Shown in pieces: positions 26,701 to 35,100 of a stretch of DNA of 43,671 nucleotides. Source of the stretch: Clostridium sp. CAG:221 (lineage in GTDB: Bacteria; Bacillota; Clostridia; Clostridiales; Clostridiaceae); NCBI GenBank assembly GCA_000435835.1, contig FR883381.1:23585-67255 (forward strand), written 5' to 3'. Every line of letters starts with the position of its first letter. The first letter of the stretch is position 1. Both the position numbers and the translations under genes were made by a program. Below the pieces are notes generated by a model. That model was given only the letters and a program-made list of their open reading frames with translations, searched no databases and was not told the origin of the DNA.

Positions 26701-28334
26701 TAGAAGTTTTACAAGGTATTTGTATGCCACCATTAAAAGAAGTTATTTCTTATAAGAACTTTGAAAAGTGCAATGATGTGGATATAGAAGTTGGACTTGG
26801 TATTTACGATGATCCATCAAGACAATTACAAGATATAGCTAAACTTAATATAACTGCTGGTAATACCTTTATTATTGGTTCTTCTCAATATGGGAAGACA
26901 AACCTACTACAAACTATTGTAAGAGGACTTGCTGAAAACTATTCACCACAGGAAGTTAATATTTACATTTTAGATTTTGCATCAATGATTTTAAAGACTT
27001 TAAATTCCTTAAATCATGTAGGTGGTGTAGTTACTCCCAGTGAAGATGAAAAGCTTAAAAACTTTATTAAGATGATAAATAGTGAAATAACGTATCGTAA
27101 GGAAGTGTTATCTAAGGCAGGAATAAGTTCCTTTAGTTCTTATAAAGAAGCTGGTTTTAGTGATTTACCACAAATATTAATTATGGTAGATAACTTTATT
27201 GGCTTTAGGGAGTTATATGGAAAATATGATGATGAGTTCTTAAACATTTGTAGAGAATGTATAAGTGTTGGTATATCTGTAATTATAACTACCTCACAAA
27301 CTAATGGAATTGGCTATAAGTATTTATCTAACTTTGCCAATAGAATAGGTCTTTATTGTAATGACTCTAGTGAATATAGCAGTATTTTTGATAGATGTAG
27401 AATGCAGCCAAGAAATATTCCAGGAAGAGGATTAATTGAAATAGATAAGACTGTTTATGAATATCAAACATACTTAGGTTTTGAAGGGACTAAGGAAATA
27501 GACAGAGTTAATAATATGAAATCATTCATTAATGCTGTTAATGAAAGATACAAGGATAACAGAGCAAAGATAATTCCAGAAATTCCAAAGGTTTTAACTT
27601 CAGAATATTTAGTTACTAACTATAATACAGAGAAATTAAAACCGTATATGGTTCCAGTGGGATTAAATTATAGCACTGTAGATTTAGTTCCTTTAAACTT
27701 AGCAGAAATAGGACAGTTTATATTAGTTGGTAAAGACAATAAACCTAAGGTTAATTTATTGAAGCTTATAATGGATTCAATGAAAAAGAAAGTGTTAATA
27801 AATCAAGCTAAGGTTTATGTGATAGATAATGTTCAAAGGAATTTAAGAGATTTTGAAGATTACGGATTTGTGGAAAGATATTCTATAGATTCAAGTGAGT
27901 ATGAAATAATCTTTGAAGATATAGCAGATATGTTAGAAGATAGATACTTTAAGGTTATGGATGAAGGGATAGAGTGTCTAGATAATGAGCCACTTATTTT
28001 AGTAATTATTAATAATAAGGCTGTTATTGATAACATGGCAACTAATAAAAATGCTATGGAAGTTTATAAGAAGGTTATAAGTAAGTACAAGACTATGAAG
28101 GTTTGTATTATCTTTAGTGAAGTGGATAATGCACCAGTGGCTTATTCGTCGCCAGAAATAATGAAACTTTTAAGAGATAATAAAAAAGCATTTATATTTG
28201 AAAATATGGCAGATATTAAGGTATATGATATACCAGCTAATATTCAACGTGATAATAAGAAAGCTCTAGAAGCTGGTGATTCTTATTTAATAAATGGTAA
28301 TGAAGTAATAAAGGTGAAAATAGCTACTGAATAA
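23784..28334 (+). CDS. essC: EssC/YukBA-type FtsK/SpoIIIE secretion ATPase
   Basis: 1516 residues, the usual EssC length. Two N-terminal FHA-like regions (about 1-95 and 105-205) are followed by two membrane helices (about 262-312) and a linker domain. ATPase domain 1 has Walker A GTTGSGKS at 703-710 and Walker B IIIVDEF with Asp813-Glu814. Domain 2 has Walker A GSSQYGKT near 1032 but IMVDNF (Asp1136-Asn1137), so the catalytic Glu is lost. A third domain has only a vestigial P-loop (GKDNKPKV near 1316). This graded loss of catalytic residues matches known EssC/EccC proteins. It is the motor that recruits and exports WXG100 substrates. AGGAGG precedes the ATG. Confidence 0.96.
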   Translation: MDNNYKIIIYGKKVYREYELEHDSDDSIKVGTSKGCNIRFNKENFFGDFSFEFLKSNDTWIVNSLDGVYFTEDGVMKVYSKELKHGDDLIVKYEDSSGEVFKVNFFIDFDSSEKNYNREIDILNIGNITIGGLESCDIYIKDDLLGKDYITLSYKEGDYYVLDNNSKYGVHVNATKVQDIHKLKENDFIIVVGHSFYFKDRKLYTSANSNVIVKNLLCKDLDNQSSKFKYPKFNRSTRIRQEIPSTDIEILDPEPLPQEPKKNLVLTMIPALAMLALTVVLRGIIGGGGTFVIYSVCSMTIGIIMSVVTFFNDKKEYKKEKIEREVKYKAYIGEKEEVILNSRSNELRVLDNIYKPMKENIENVNVFSKDLFDRNPDHDDFLSIRIGKGLVEANCKVITKKQEYISIKDELVLIPKEVEEKHKYIKNAPVYIEFLKCNGIGVIGNKKALYSMLKNMTIDIVTRHYYKDVKLFYIIDEDEADKFAWLRWLKNVENDSLEARNIIYDEESKNLLFEYLYVELCKREERSFGKEKKKFENEFVVFVFDNKGINKHPISKFLLNSSKLGFTFVFFEENQEMLPMGCDEIIVLNADNKSGTRILSSNGEDSINFTYEEVSDEVASEIVLKLSPVYIDEVSLESELTKNISLFQLLNIVSVDDLNLKKRWEESEVYKSMAAPLGVKTKGEVVYLDLNEKHHGPHGLVAGTTGSGKSEILQSYILSMATFFHPYEVGFVIIDFKGGGMVNQFKDLPHLIGAITNIDGREITRSLLSIKAELRKRQELFAKAEVNHVDAYIKKYKAGEVDIPLPHLIIIVDEFAELKAEHPDFMKELISAARIGRSLGVHLILATQKPSGVVDDQIWSNSKFKLCLKVQNKEDSNEVIKTPLAAEIKEPGRAYLQVGNNEIFELFQSAYSGADAETDEVDNKREFTLNTVSLSGKRTPIFVQKREKSQHKSLSQLEAIVEYVNEYCKESGIEVLQGICMPPLKEVISYKNFEKCNDVDIEVGLGIYDDPSRQLQDIAKLNITAGNTFIIGSSQYGKTNLLQTIVRGLAENYSPQEVNIYILDFASMILKTLNSLNHVGGVVTPSEDEKLKNFIKMINSEITYRKEVLSKAGISSFSSYKEAGFSDLPQILIMVDNFIGFRELYGKYDDEFLNICRECISVGISVIITTSQTNGIGYKYLSNFANRIGLYCNDSSEYSSIFDRCRMQPRNIPGRGLIEIDKTVYEYQTYLGFEGTKEIDRVNNMKSFINAVNERYKDNRAKIIPEIPKVLTSEYLVTNYNTEKLKPYMVPVGLNYSTVDLVPLNLAEIGQFILVGKDNKPKVNLLKLIMDSMKKKVLINQAKVYVIDNVQRNLRDFEDYGFVERYSIDSSEYEIIFEDIADMLEDRYFKVMDEGIECLDNEPLILVIINNKAVIDNMATNKNAMEVYKKVISKYKTMKVCIIFSEVDNAPVAYSSPEIMKLLRDNKKAFIFENMADIKVYDIPANIQRDNKKALEAGDSYLINGNEVIKVKIATE

Positions 28335-28354
28335 TTAAAATTTTAATGATAAAA

Positions 28355-28376
28355 TCTCAAATACTGTTTGAGTTTT
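28355..28376 (+). terminator. Weak hairpin between essC and esxA, possible partial terminator
   Basis: CTCAAA (28356-28361) pairs with TTTGAG (28367-28372), flanked by AAAA and TTTT with one bulged T. It could partly uncouple expression of the abundant WXG100 protein from essC. Confidence 0.45.
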
Positions 28377-28415
28377 AAATAAATATATTTATGAGAGAAT
28401 TTAGGAGGAAAAATT

Positions 28416-28712
28416 ATGGCACAAATTAGAATTACACCAGAAGAATTAAGAGAGGGGGCAAGCTTCTTACTACAAAAGATGGAAGCTGTTATTGATGAAG
28501 TTAACGAAATCAAAAGTAAAGTAGATGCAGTAGCATCAGAATGGGAAGGGGCAGCTCAAAACAGTTTCGTAGCAGCTTTTGAATCAATGCTACCAACATT
28601 ACAAAAGGATTTTCCAGAAATAATAGAAGGAATTTCAAATCAATTAACTGTTGCAGCTGATACTTTAGAAGAAGCTGATAATCAAATATCACAATCATTT
28701 TCAGCAAATTAA
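28416..28712 (+). CDS. esxA: WXG100 protein, EsxA-like core substrate
   Basis: 98 residues of classical WXG100 form: a helix starting ITPEELREGASFLLQKM, the WEG turn (Trp43-Gly45), and a second helix ending ADTLEEADNQISQSF. It has the best codon context and ribosome binding site of the three WXG100 genes (AGGAGG). Placed just after essC and followed by a strong terminator, it is the likely EsxA orthologue, exported as a dimer and probably needed for export of other substrates. It lacks an obvious C-terminal YxxxD/E motif. Confidence 0.92.
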   Translation: MAQIRITPEELREGASFLLQKMEAVIDEVNEIKSKVDAVASEWEGAAQNSFVAAFESMLPTLQKDFPEIIEGISNQLTVAADTLEEADNQISQSFSAN

Positions 28713-28731
28713 TATATCATAATATAAAAGC

Positions 28732-28765
28732 AAAGAAGACATCTTTTTTAGATGTCTTCTTTTAG
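28732..28765 (+). terminator. Terminator after esxA
   Basis: AAAGAAGACATCT (28732-28744) and AGATGTCTTCTTT (28750-28762) form a 13-bp stem with a 5-base T loop and a short T tail. Confidence 0.9.
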
Positions 28766-29024
28766 TTTAGCACAAGTATAAATATTGATTTTTAAAAGGA
28801 TAAACGTTCATTAATTATTATAGACAAAAAATAAATTAATATTCATAAAAAGATAAAGAAATTAAATAAATTTCTGATTGAAATTCAAATGTATTTGATG
28901 ATTTTATTTTGAAAAAAATTACATTAATTACAATAAATAATAGAAAAATTAAAGATAAAATAGTAAAATATAATAGTATATGTAAAAAATAGTTAAATAA
29001 AAACCGTGGTAAGGAAAAGAAATT
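28766..29024 (+). promoter_or_regulatory. Intergenic region with a likely promoter for the kinase/phosphatase operon
   Basis: About 260 bases, extremely AT-rich, with no coding frame. TATAAT at 28969-28974 is the best -10 candidate, 50 bases before the start codon; no good -35 is seen. It separates the essC/esxA unit from the phosphorylation genes, so the two groups can be expressed independently. Confidence 0.4.
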
Positions 29025-29795
29025 ATGGGGAAAATGAATTTTATTGTTTCATATAATACTGATAAGGGAATAAGAAAATTAACAAATCAAGATGCTTTAC
29101 TTATGAAAGTTAATAACACTACCAATGGAAGAGTTGGACTTTTTGTAGTTTGTGATGGTATGGGAGGATTAGAACAAGGAGAGCTTGCCAGTGCTACAGT
29201 CATTAGAGGGTTAGATAAGTGGTATGAAGAAGAATTTGAAGGATTATTAAAAATAGGAGCAGAAGAAGTACGAAAATCTTTTATGAAAAAATTACATGAA
29301 CTTAATTCTTTATTATTAAATTATTCATTAAAAAACAATCTTAAGCTTGGTACTACTTTAACTGCTATGCTAGTTATTTATGATAATGTAACTATATTTC
29401 AAGTTGGTGATAGTAGACTTTATAAGTTTAAGGATAACATAGAAGTATTAACTAAGGATCAAACTTTTGTGGCAAGAGAAGTGGAAAGAGGAAATATTAC
29501 ATTAGAAGAAGCTAAAAGACACCCTAGGAGAAATGTGCTTTTACAATGCATAGGAGCATCACCTGATATGCAACCTGTAATAACTGAAAGCATATTAGAA
29601 AAAGATACAGTTTATATGTTATGTAGTGATGGCATGTATCATGAATTGACTGATAATGAATTTTATGAGTTTTTCAATCCAATCGTAAATATTAATGAGA
29701 AGGTAATGAATGAAAACTGCAAAGCAGCAGTAGAGCTTGTTAAAAATAGAATGGAAAAAGATAATATTTCAGTAATATTAATAAGGACAAGCTAG
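29025..29795 (+). CDS. PP2C-family Ser/Thr protein phosphatase
   Basis: 256 residues with the PP2C metal-binding motifs: NQDA (21-24), VCDGMGG (42-48), a GTTLTAML strand, VGDSRLYKF, and LCSDGMYHEL near the end. It is cytoplasmic, with no membrane segment. It begins an operon followed 14 bases later by the transmembrane Ser/Thr kinase, the usual eraser/writer pairing of PrpC/Stp with PrkC-type kinases. In this setting the likely substrates are the kinase itself and the Thr-motif membrane protein encoded after it. AAGGA lies upstream of the ATG. Confidence 0.95.
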   Translation: MGKMNFIVSYNTDKGIRKLTNQDALLMKVNNTTNGRVGLFVVCDGMGGLEQGELASATVIRGLDKWYEEEFEGLLKIGAEEVRKSFMKKLHELNSLLLNYSLKNNLKLGTTLTAMLVIYDNVTIFQVGDSRLYKFKDNIEVLTKDQTFVAREVERGNITLEEAKRHPRRNVLLQCIGASPDMQPVITESILEKDTVYMLCSDGMYHELTDNEFYEFFNPIVNINEKVMNENCKAAVELVKNRMEKDNISVILIRTS

Positions 29796-29809
29796 GAGGT
29801 GTTGCTGTA

Positions 29810-31744
29810 ATGATTAGAATTGGTGAAATAATTGATGGTAGATATGAAATACTTAAGGAAATTGGTAGAGGTGGAATGAGTATAGTTTATTTAGCTATGG
29901 ATAATAGATTAAATAAGTCTATAGTTGTTAAGGAAATTAGAAGAAGAGATAATTCTAATAATAAACTTCTTATGGATAGTTTAAAGCAGGAATCTGATCT
30001 TTTAAAAAATCTTGACCATGCTGCATTACCAAAGATATATGACATAATTGACAGAGGTGATATCTATGTGGTGATGGATTACATAGAAGGTGAATCATTA
30101 AATAGAAAGCTGAAAAGAGAAGGAAAAATTCAGGCTAAAGAAGTAATTAATTATGGAATACAATTAGCTAAGGTTTTATCTTATTTACATAATAGACCTA
30201 CTCCAATAATTTATAGGGATATGAAACCAGATAATGTGATGCTTACACCAGATGGACGTATTAAACTAATTGATTTTGGTATATCAAAGGAATATAAGGT
30301 AGATACAGAATCAGATACCACTAATTTAGGAACAAGAGCTTTTGCAGCACCAGAGCAGATAGCTGGTTTAAAAACCAATGCCAGAACAGATATTTATAGT
30401 TTAGGGGTAACTTTATATAACTTGGTTACAGGAAAAAGCTTAAATGATCCACCTTTTATGCTTAAGCCAATTAGAGAATGGGATAGCTCACTGCCAGAAG
30501 GTTTGGAATATATCATAAAGAAATGCACAGAAACAGATCCAGCAGATAGGTATGAAAATTGTGATGATCTTCTTTATGATTTGGAAAATGTGGAAAAGCT
30601 AACAAAAGCTTATAAGGTTAAATTAATTAAGGAAATGAGCAGATTTATAGTAAGTAGTATTTTATTAATATTTTTTATAATAATAACAATCATTGGCTAC
30701 AGAGGAGTTAGTAATGAAAATCTTACTAATTATAAAGAAATGATAAATAAAAGTGATAGTTATTTAATCAATGGTGAATATGCCAAAGCTATTGAAGTAT
30801 TAGATGATGTTATAACTAAGGTAGATGGCAAGAGAAGTGAAGCATACATAAATATTCTTAATATTTATAGTTCTATAAATGATGTGGAAAGTGGATTATC
30901 CAAGATAGAAGGATATATTAACGATAAGTTTGATGGTGTAGATAAGAATGATGAAGTGTTGTTTAAGGTTGCAATGACTTATTTAGATAATAAAAATTAT
31001 CCTATAGCTTTAAAGTATTTTAGGATGGTTAATGAGAAAAAAATAGAAGATGCAAAATATTATAAGACATTAGCTACAAGCCTTAGTAGTATGAATATTG
31101 ATTATGAACAGTTCAAAGAAAAGCTAGAGGAATTTGAGGATTATACTTATTCCTTAGAAAATAATGAAAAGAAAGTTGCCAATTATAATTCTTTAGCAGG
31201 TATTTATATTTCTTATAAAGGCTTTTTAGAGGGGGCTAATGATAAGATTATTAGCTTAGTGAACAATGGTAGTGAAATTTTAAAGAGTATAAATGATGAG
31301 AGCTTAAACTTAAGATATGAAACTGATTTTAATATTAAACTTGCCCAAGCTTATCATAGTAAGGGTATCAATGAAAGCAATAAAGAAATAGCAGCTAAGT
31401 TCTTTGATACAGCCATTGATTATTATAATGAAGTACTAGATAGTGATGGAGCTAGCAGGGAAGACACGCTAATCAAGATAGGTGAAATATATAATGATGC
31501 TGGTAATCCAGCTAGAGCTATAGAACAGCTTAATACAGCTATAAAAAATTATCCTGAGAGCAAGAAAGCTTATATCAAGCTTATAAATATACTTCTAGAT
31601 GTAGAGCAATATAAAGGAGAAAGTGCAAGAAATTATGCTTTATGTATAGATACTTATAATACTGCTTGTGGCATCGAAGGCATTGATAATGAGCAGGAAT
31701 TTATAAAGCTTAAGAGAAGAATGGGAAATCTAGGCCTTATATAG
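29810..31744 (+). CDS. Transmembrane Ser/Thr protein kinase with extracytoplasmic TPR domain
   Basis: 644 residues. The cytoplasmic kinase domain (1-265) has every catalytic element: glycine loop GRGGMSIVY, Lys41, alpha-C Glu61, YRDMKPDN (Asp137, Lys139, Asn142), IDFG (Asp155) and a Thr-rich activation loop (residues 166-175). One membrane helix (about 279-297) leads to a helical outer domain with TPR-like units (YAKAIEVLDDVITK; YPIALKYFRMV; PARAIEQLNTAIK). There are no PASTA repeats. The kinase-TM-helical layout is that of EssB/YukC, which are pseudokinases; here the kinase looks active. AGGAGGTG precedes the ATG. Confidence 0.95.
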   Translation: MIRIGEIIDGRYEILKEIGRGGMSIVYLAMDNRLNKSIVVKEIRRRDNSNNKLLMDSLKQESDLLKNLDHAALPKIYDIIDRGDIYVVMDYIEGESLNRKLKREGKIQAKEVINYGIQLAKVLSYLHNRPTPIIYRDMKPDNVMLTPDGRIKLIDFGISKEYKVDTESDTTNLGTRAFAAPEQIAGLKTNARTDIYSLGVTLYNLVTGKSLNDPPFMLKPIREWDSSLPEGLEYIIKKCTETDPADRYENCDDLLYDLENVEKLTKAYKVKLIKEMSRFIVSSILLIFFIIITIIGYRGVSNENLTNYKEMINKSDSYLINGEYAKAIEVLDDVITKVDGKRSEAYINILNIYSSINDVESGLSKIEGYINDKFDGVDKNDEVLFKVAMTYLDNKNYPIALKYFRMVNEKKIEDAKYYKTLATSLSSMNIDYEQFKEKLEEFEDYTYSLENNEKKVANYNSLAGIYISYKGFLEGANDKIISLVNNGSEILKSINDESLNLRYETDFNIKLAQAYHSKGINESNKEIAAKFFDTAIDYYNEVLDSDGASREDTLIKIGEIYNDAGNPARAIEQLNTAIKNYPESKKAYIKLINILLDVEQYKGESARNYALCIDTYNTACGIEGIDNEQEFIKLKRRMGNLGLI

Positions 31745-31763
31745 CTTTAGGAGGAAAGAGTAT

Positions 31764-32183
31764 ATGTATAAAATCATGTTTTATGGTGGTATGGCAGGTA
31801 CTATTTTCATGCTTGTTATAACCGTATTTATATTTATCAAGGGAAATGTATTAGAAGATATTAAGGATCTTTTAGGTATTAAAAGTACCAAAAAGACTTT
31901 AAATAAAATCAGCCTTAATAATACAACAAGTAATATTAAAGCTGTTACAACCAATGAAGTTTCAAAACCTATGGATATAAAAATGGATGAAATCATAAGC
32001 AAAGGTTTTGCTTGTGAAGAGGGTAAAGAGATATTAAAGGACTATGATGATGAAAATACTATGATTTTAAGTAGTGAAGAAGAAGAAACAATGATTTTAG
32101 GTTTTGAAGAAGAAACAGAGCTTTTAAATGAGTTCACTAAAGAAATTGATATAGTCATAGTAAATTCAAACTTAATAATATAA
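31764..32183 (+). CDS. Small membrane protein with repeated acidic Thr motifs, putative FHA ligand
   Basis: 139 residues. One membrane helix (about 6-26) is followed by a Lys-rich stretch, which predicts a cytoplasmic C-terminus. Residues 95-121 hold three evenly spaced motifs: ENTMIL (Thr99), EETMIL (Thr109) and EETELL (Thr118). Acidic residues before a Thr and a hydrophobic pair after it are typical of FHA-binding phosphothreonine sites. It directly follows the kinase gene (19 bases, AGGAGG) and precedes the Ig-repeat gene. I infer a kinase substrate that recruits FHA proteins to the membrane. No known family is recognised. Confidence 0.8.
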   Translation: MYKIMFYGGMAGTIFMLVITVFIFIKGNVLEDIKDLLGIKSTKKTLNKISLNNTTSNIKAVTTNEVSKPMDIKMDEIISKGFACEEGKEILKDYDDENTMILSSEEEETMILGFEEETELLNEFTKEIDIVIVNSNLII

Positions 32184-32194
32184 GGGGAAACAAT

Positions 32195-35100
32195 ATGAGA
32201 GGGGGAGACAATATGGTAAAAAGAAAAAGCCTACTTTTATCATTATGTATTGTATTAGTTGCATTTATAACAACAACCATTACTTTTTCTTTAGGAAATC
32301 CCAATATTGAAATTACTTATAAGGGTGAAGTTTATGAAAGTAATGAAGAGTTTAATATGCAGTGGTATAGCAATGATGATGAAATTAAGTTCACTGTAGA
32401 TTTAAGTAAACAGTATGAAGAGTATGTAAATGAAGGTGGAACTTTAGCTTCCAGTGAAGTTCCTTTCAAGGTTAAAGCTAAAACATATTATGGTAAGAAG
32501 GAATATACCTTTAACGATGATTTAATATCTATAAGTGAAATAAGTGATGCAAAATATGAAGTTACAATCAATAATCAATTAATTGAAAATGATGATATTT
32601 ATATTGATTTAATAATGGAAAAAAACAACATATGGAATACAGAGAAGTTTACCAAGTCTTTTAATATAAAGGCTGATAAAATAGCACCAACAATAAATAT
32701 TATTGATTTTCCAGAAAGCAATTATGTTGTAATTTCTGATAAGCTAAATTTAAGTTTCAAAATTACAGAAGATAACTTAAATAGAGAAGACATAAATATA
32801 GTTGCCAAGAAAAATGGGGAAATTGTGAACATAGATTGGAAACTAGAGCAGAATGGAAATATATTAACTTATAAGGCAGAAAGCTATGAAAGTGGAGTTT
32901 ATGAGTTTGAAATTTCAGCTAGAGACAAAGCAGGGAATATAGCAATAATAAGTAAGGATAATGTGGAAATAGGACAAGTATTTAAGAGTACATTCCAATT
33001 CCAAAAGTCAGGTAAGCTAGAATTCTTTGATGTTCCAGTTGGAGGTACAAGTAGTGAAGCAGTAGACTTTAAAGGATATATTTATTCAATTAGAGATATA
33101 GAGCTTTATTACAAGTTAAATGATGGAAACATTGAAAGAATAGAAACTTCTTATGATGAAGTTTCTAAGAAGGTATCCTTTGCAAAGACATTTTCAGAGG
33201 AAGGTACTTATAAGGTGTGGGCTCAGTGGCAGACAAGTGAAGAATCTGAAAAGATTATTTATGATATAGCTACGTATATAATTGATCAGCATGCACCTAC
33301 AATAACTATAAAAAATTCAATAAATGGAAAAGATGAGCCTTTAGAAAGCAAGAAGTATGATGAAGCTATTAAGGTAGAGGTATCAGTAAATGATGATAAC
33401 TTAGTTTATGATAATGACGGTAAATTAAATGGTGAAAAAAATAAAATTATCATAACTTATGCTGATGGAACTACGGAAGTTAAATCTTTTGATAATACAA
33501 CAACTGTTTTAGACACTATGGATGAAGTTATCTGTGATATTAAGGTGGAAAGTACAGATGCTGCAGGAAATAGCAGTCATGAAGAAAGAAGTATAATTGT
33601 TGATTCAAAGGCACCGGAAATCAACGTTAGCTTTAAGGATGAAAATCAATTTAATAATTATAATCAAGGAATAGAATTTACAGCAACTATAACTGATGCA
33701 ACTTTATCTTTTGATGATGCTGATGCTTATAATGAATTAGAGTTAGTGAAGGTAGAATCAAATGGTAATAAAAGTATTGCCAAAATTATAAATCTTAATG
33801 AATCTTATGATAATGAAGGAATTAAGATAAGTTCATGGTCAATACAAGAAAACAGTGAGAAAAAAGGTGTCATTACAGCTGTAGTTACAGGTACTATGGA
33901 AAAAGAACTAGAAGGTAATTATCTTTTAAGAGTTAAAAGTAAAGATTGCAGTAAGCATGAAAGTTCTTTAGAAAAAGATTTTGTAATTGATATAAGAAAA
34001 CCTGTGGTAACTTATAATGATAAAGAAAAATTATCTGAAAAGTATAAATCAGCACAGGAAATTAATATAGCCATAAAAGATGATAATTTATATTATGGTA
34101 AGATAGTTTGTACATTAAGCAATGAAAATGTAACAGATGAAATTATTTGTGATGAAGAAATTTATCTAAGTAATGAAGATATAAAGGAAAAGATTATTAA
34201 TCATAAAATAGATGCTAAAGAAGATGGACAATATCAATTGACTGTAATAGCAAAAGATAAAGCAGGTAATGAATATAGCATGACACAAAACTTTGTTGTT
34301 GATAGTGGTAAGCCTGTAATAACCATTGAAGGTGTTGAAAATACAAGTAAAGACGTTATTAATAATTATAACGAAAGTAAAAATATCATTGTAACAGTGA
34401 GAGATACAACTTTAGATAAGGACAACACTTCTTTAATTGTTAAGAAGGATGGCAAAGAAGTAAAGAATATCATTGGAAGCAGCTGGGGAAAAGGTGTATT
34501 TAAAGTAAGCCATGAATTTATCATAAATGCTGAAGATGAAGGATTATATACTATAGAAGTCACTTCGAAAGATAAAGTTAATGATGAAATAAGTAGTAAA
34601 AATGTTACTTTTATCATTGATAGCACTAAGCCAGTGATAAATATGGATGGAGTTAATGACAATGAAATAATAACTTCTAAGTCTTTAGTTGATAATTTAA
34701 AGATTTCTGTGGAAGAAAAGAATTATACTGATGCAGAATATACTCCAGAGTTTAAGGTAACTAGAAATGATGACGAAGTATCTTACTTAGAATATAAGAA
34801 GGAAAGCTTAATTGTTATAACCAAGGATCAATTAGCAAAAGTATTTGAAAAAGATGGACACTATAAAATTGAAGCAACTGCTGAAGATAAAGCAGGTAAT
34901 AAGGCTGATAAAAATAAGCTGAGTTTAGAATTTATTGTAGATAGTACTGCTCCCGAAATATCATTTAGTGGTATTGAAGCTGGTTCAAAGAATGGAATTA
35001 ATGATAATAGGCAATTAACTATTACTGTAAAAGAAGAAAACTATGTTACAAATAATGTGGTAATTACAGCTACTAAGGACGGAAATGACTATAATATTGG

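Noticed and set aside
29810..31744. PrkC/PknB-type PASTA kinase
   Set aside because: The outer region is helical and TPR-like. No PASTA repeats are present, so a muropeptide-sensing PrkC role is not supported.
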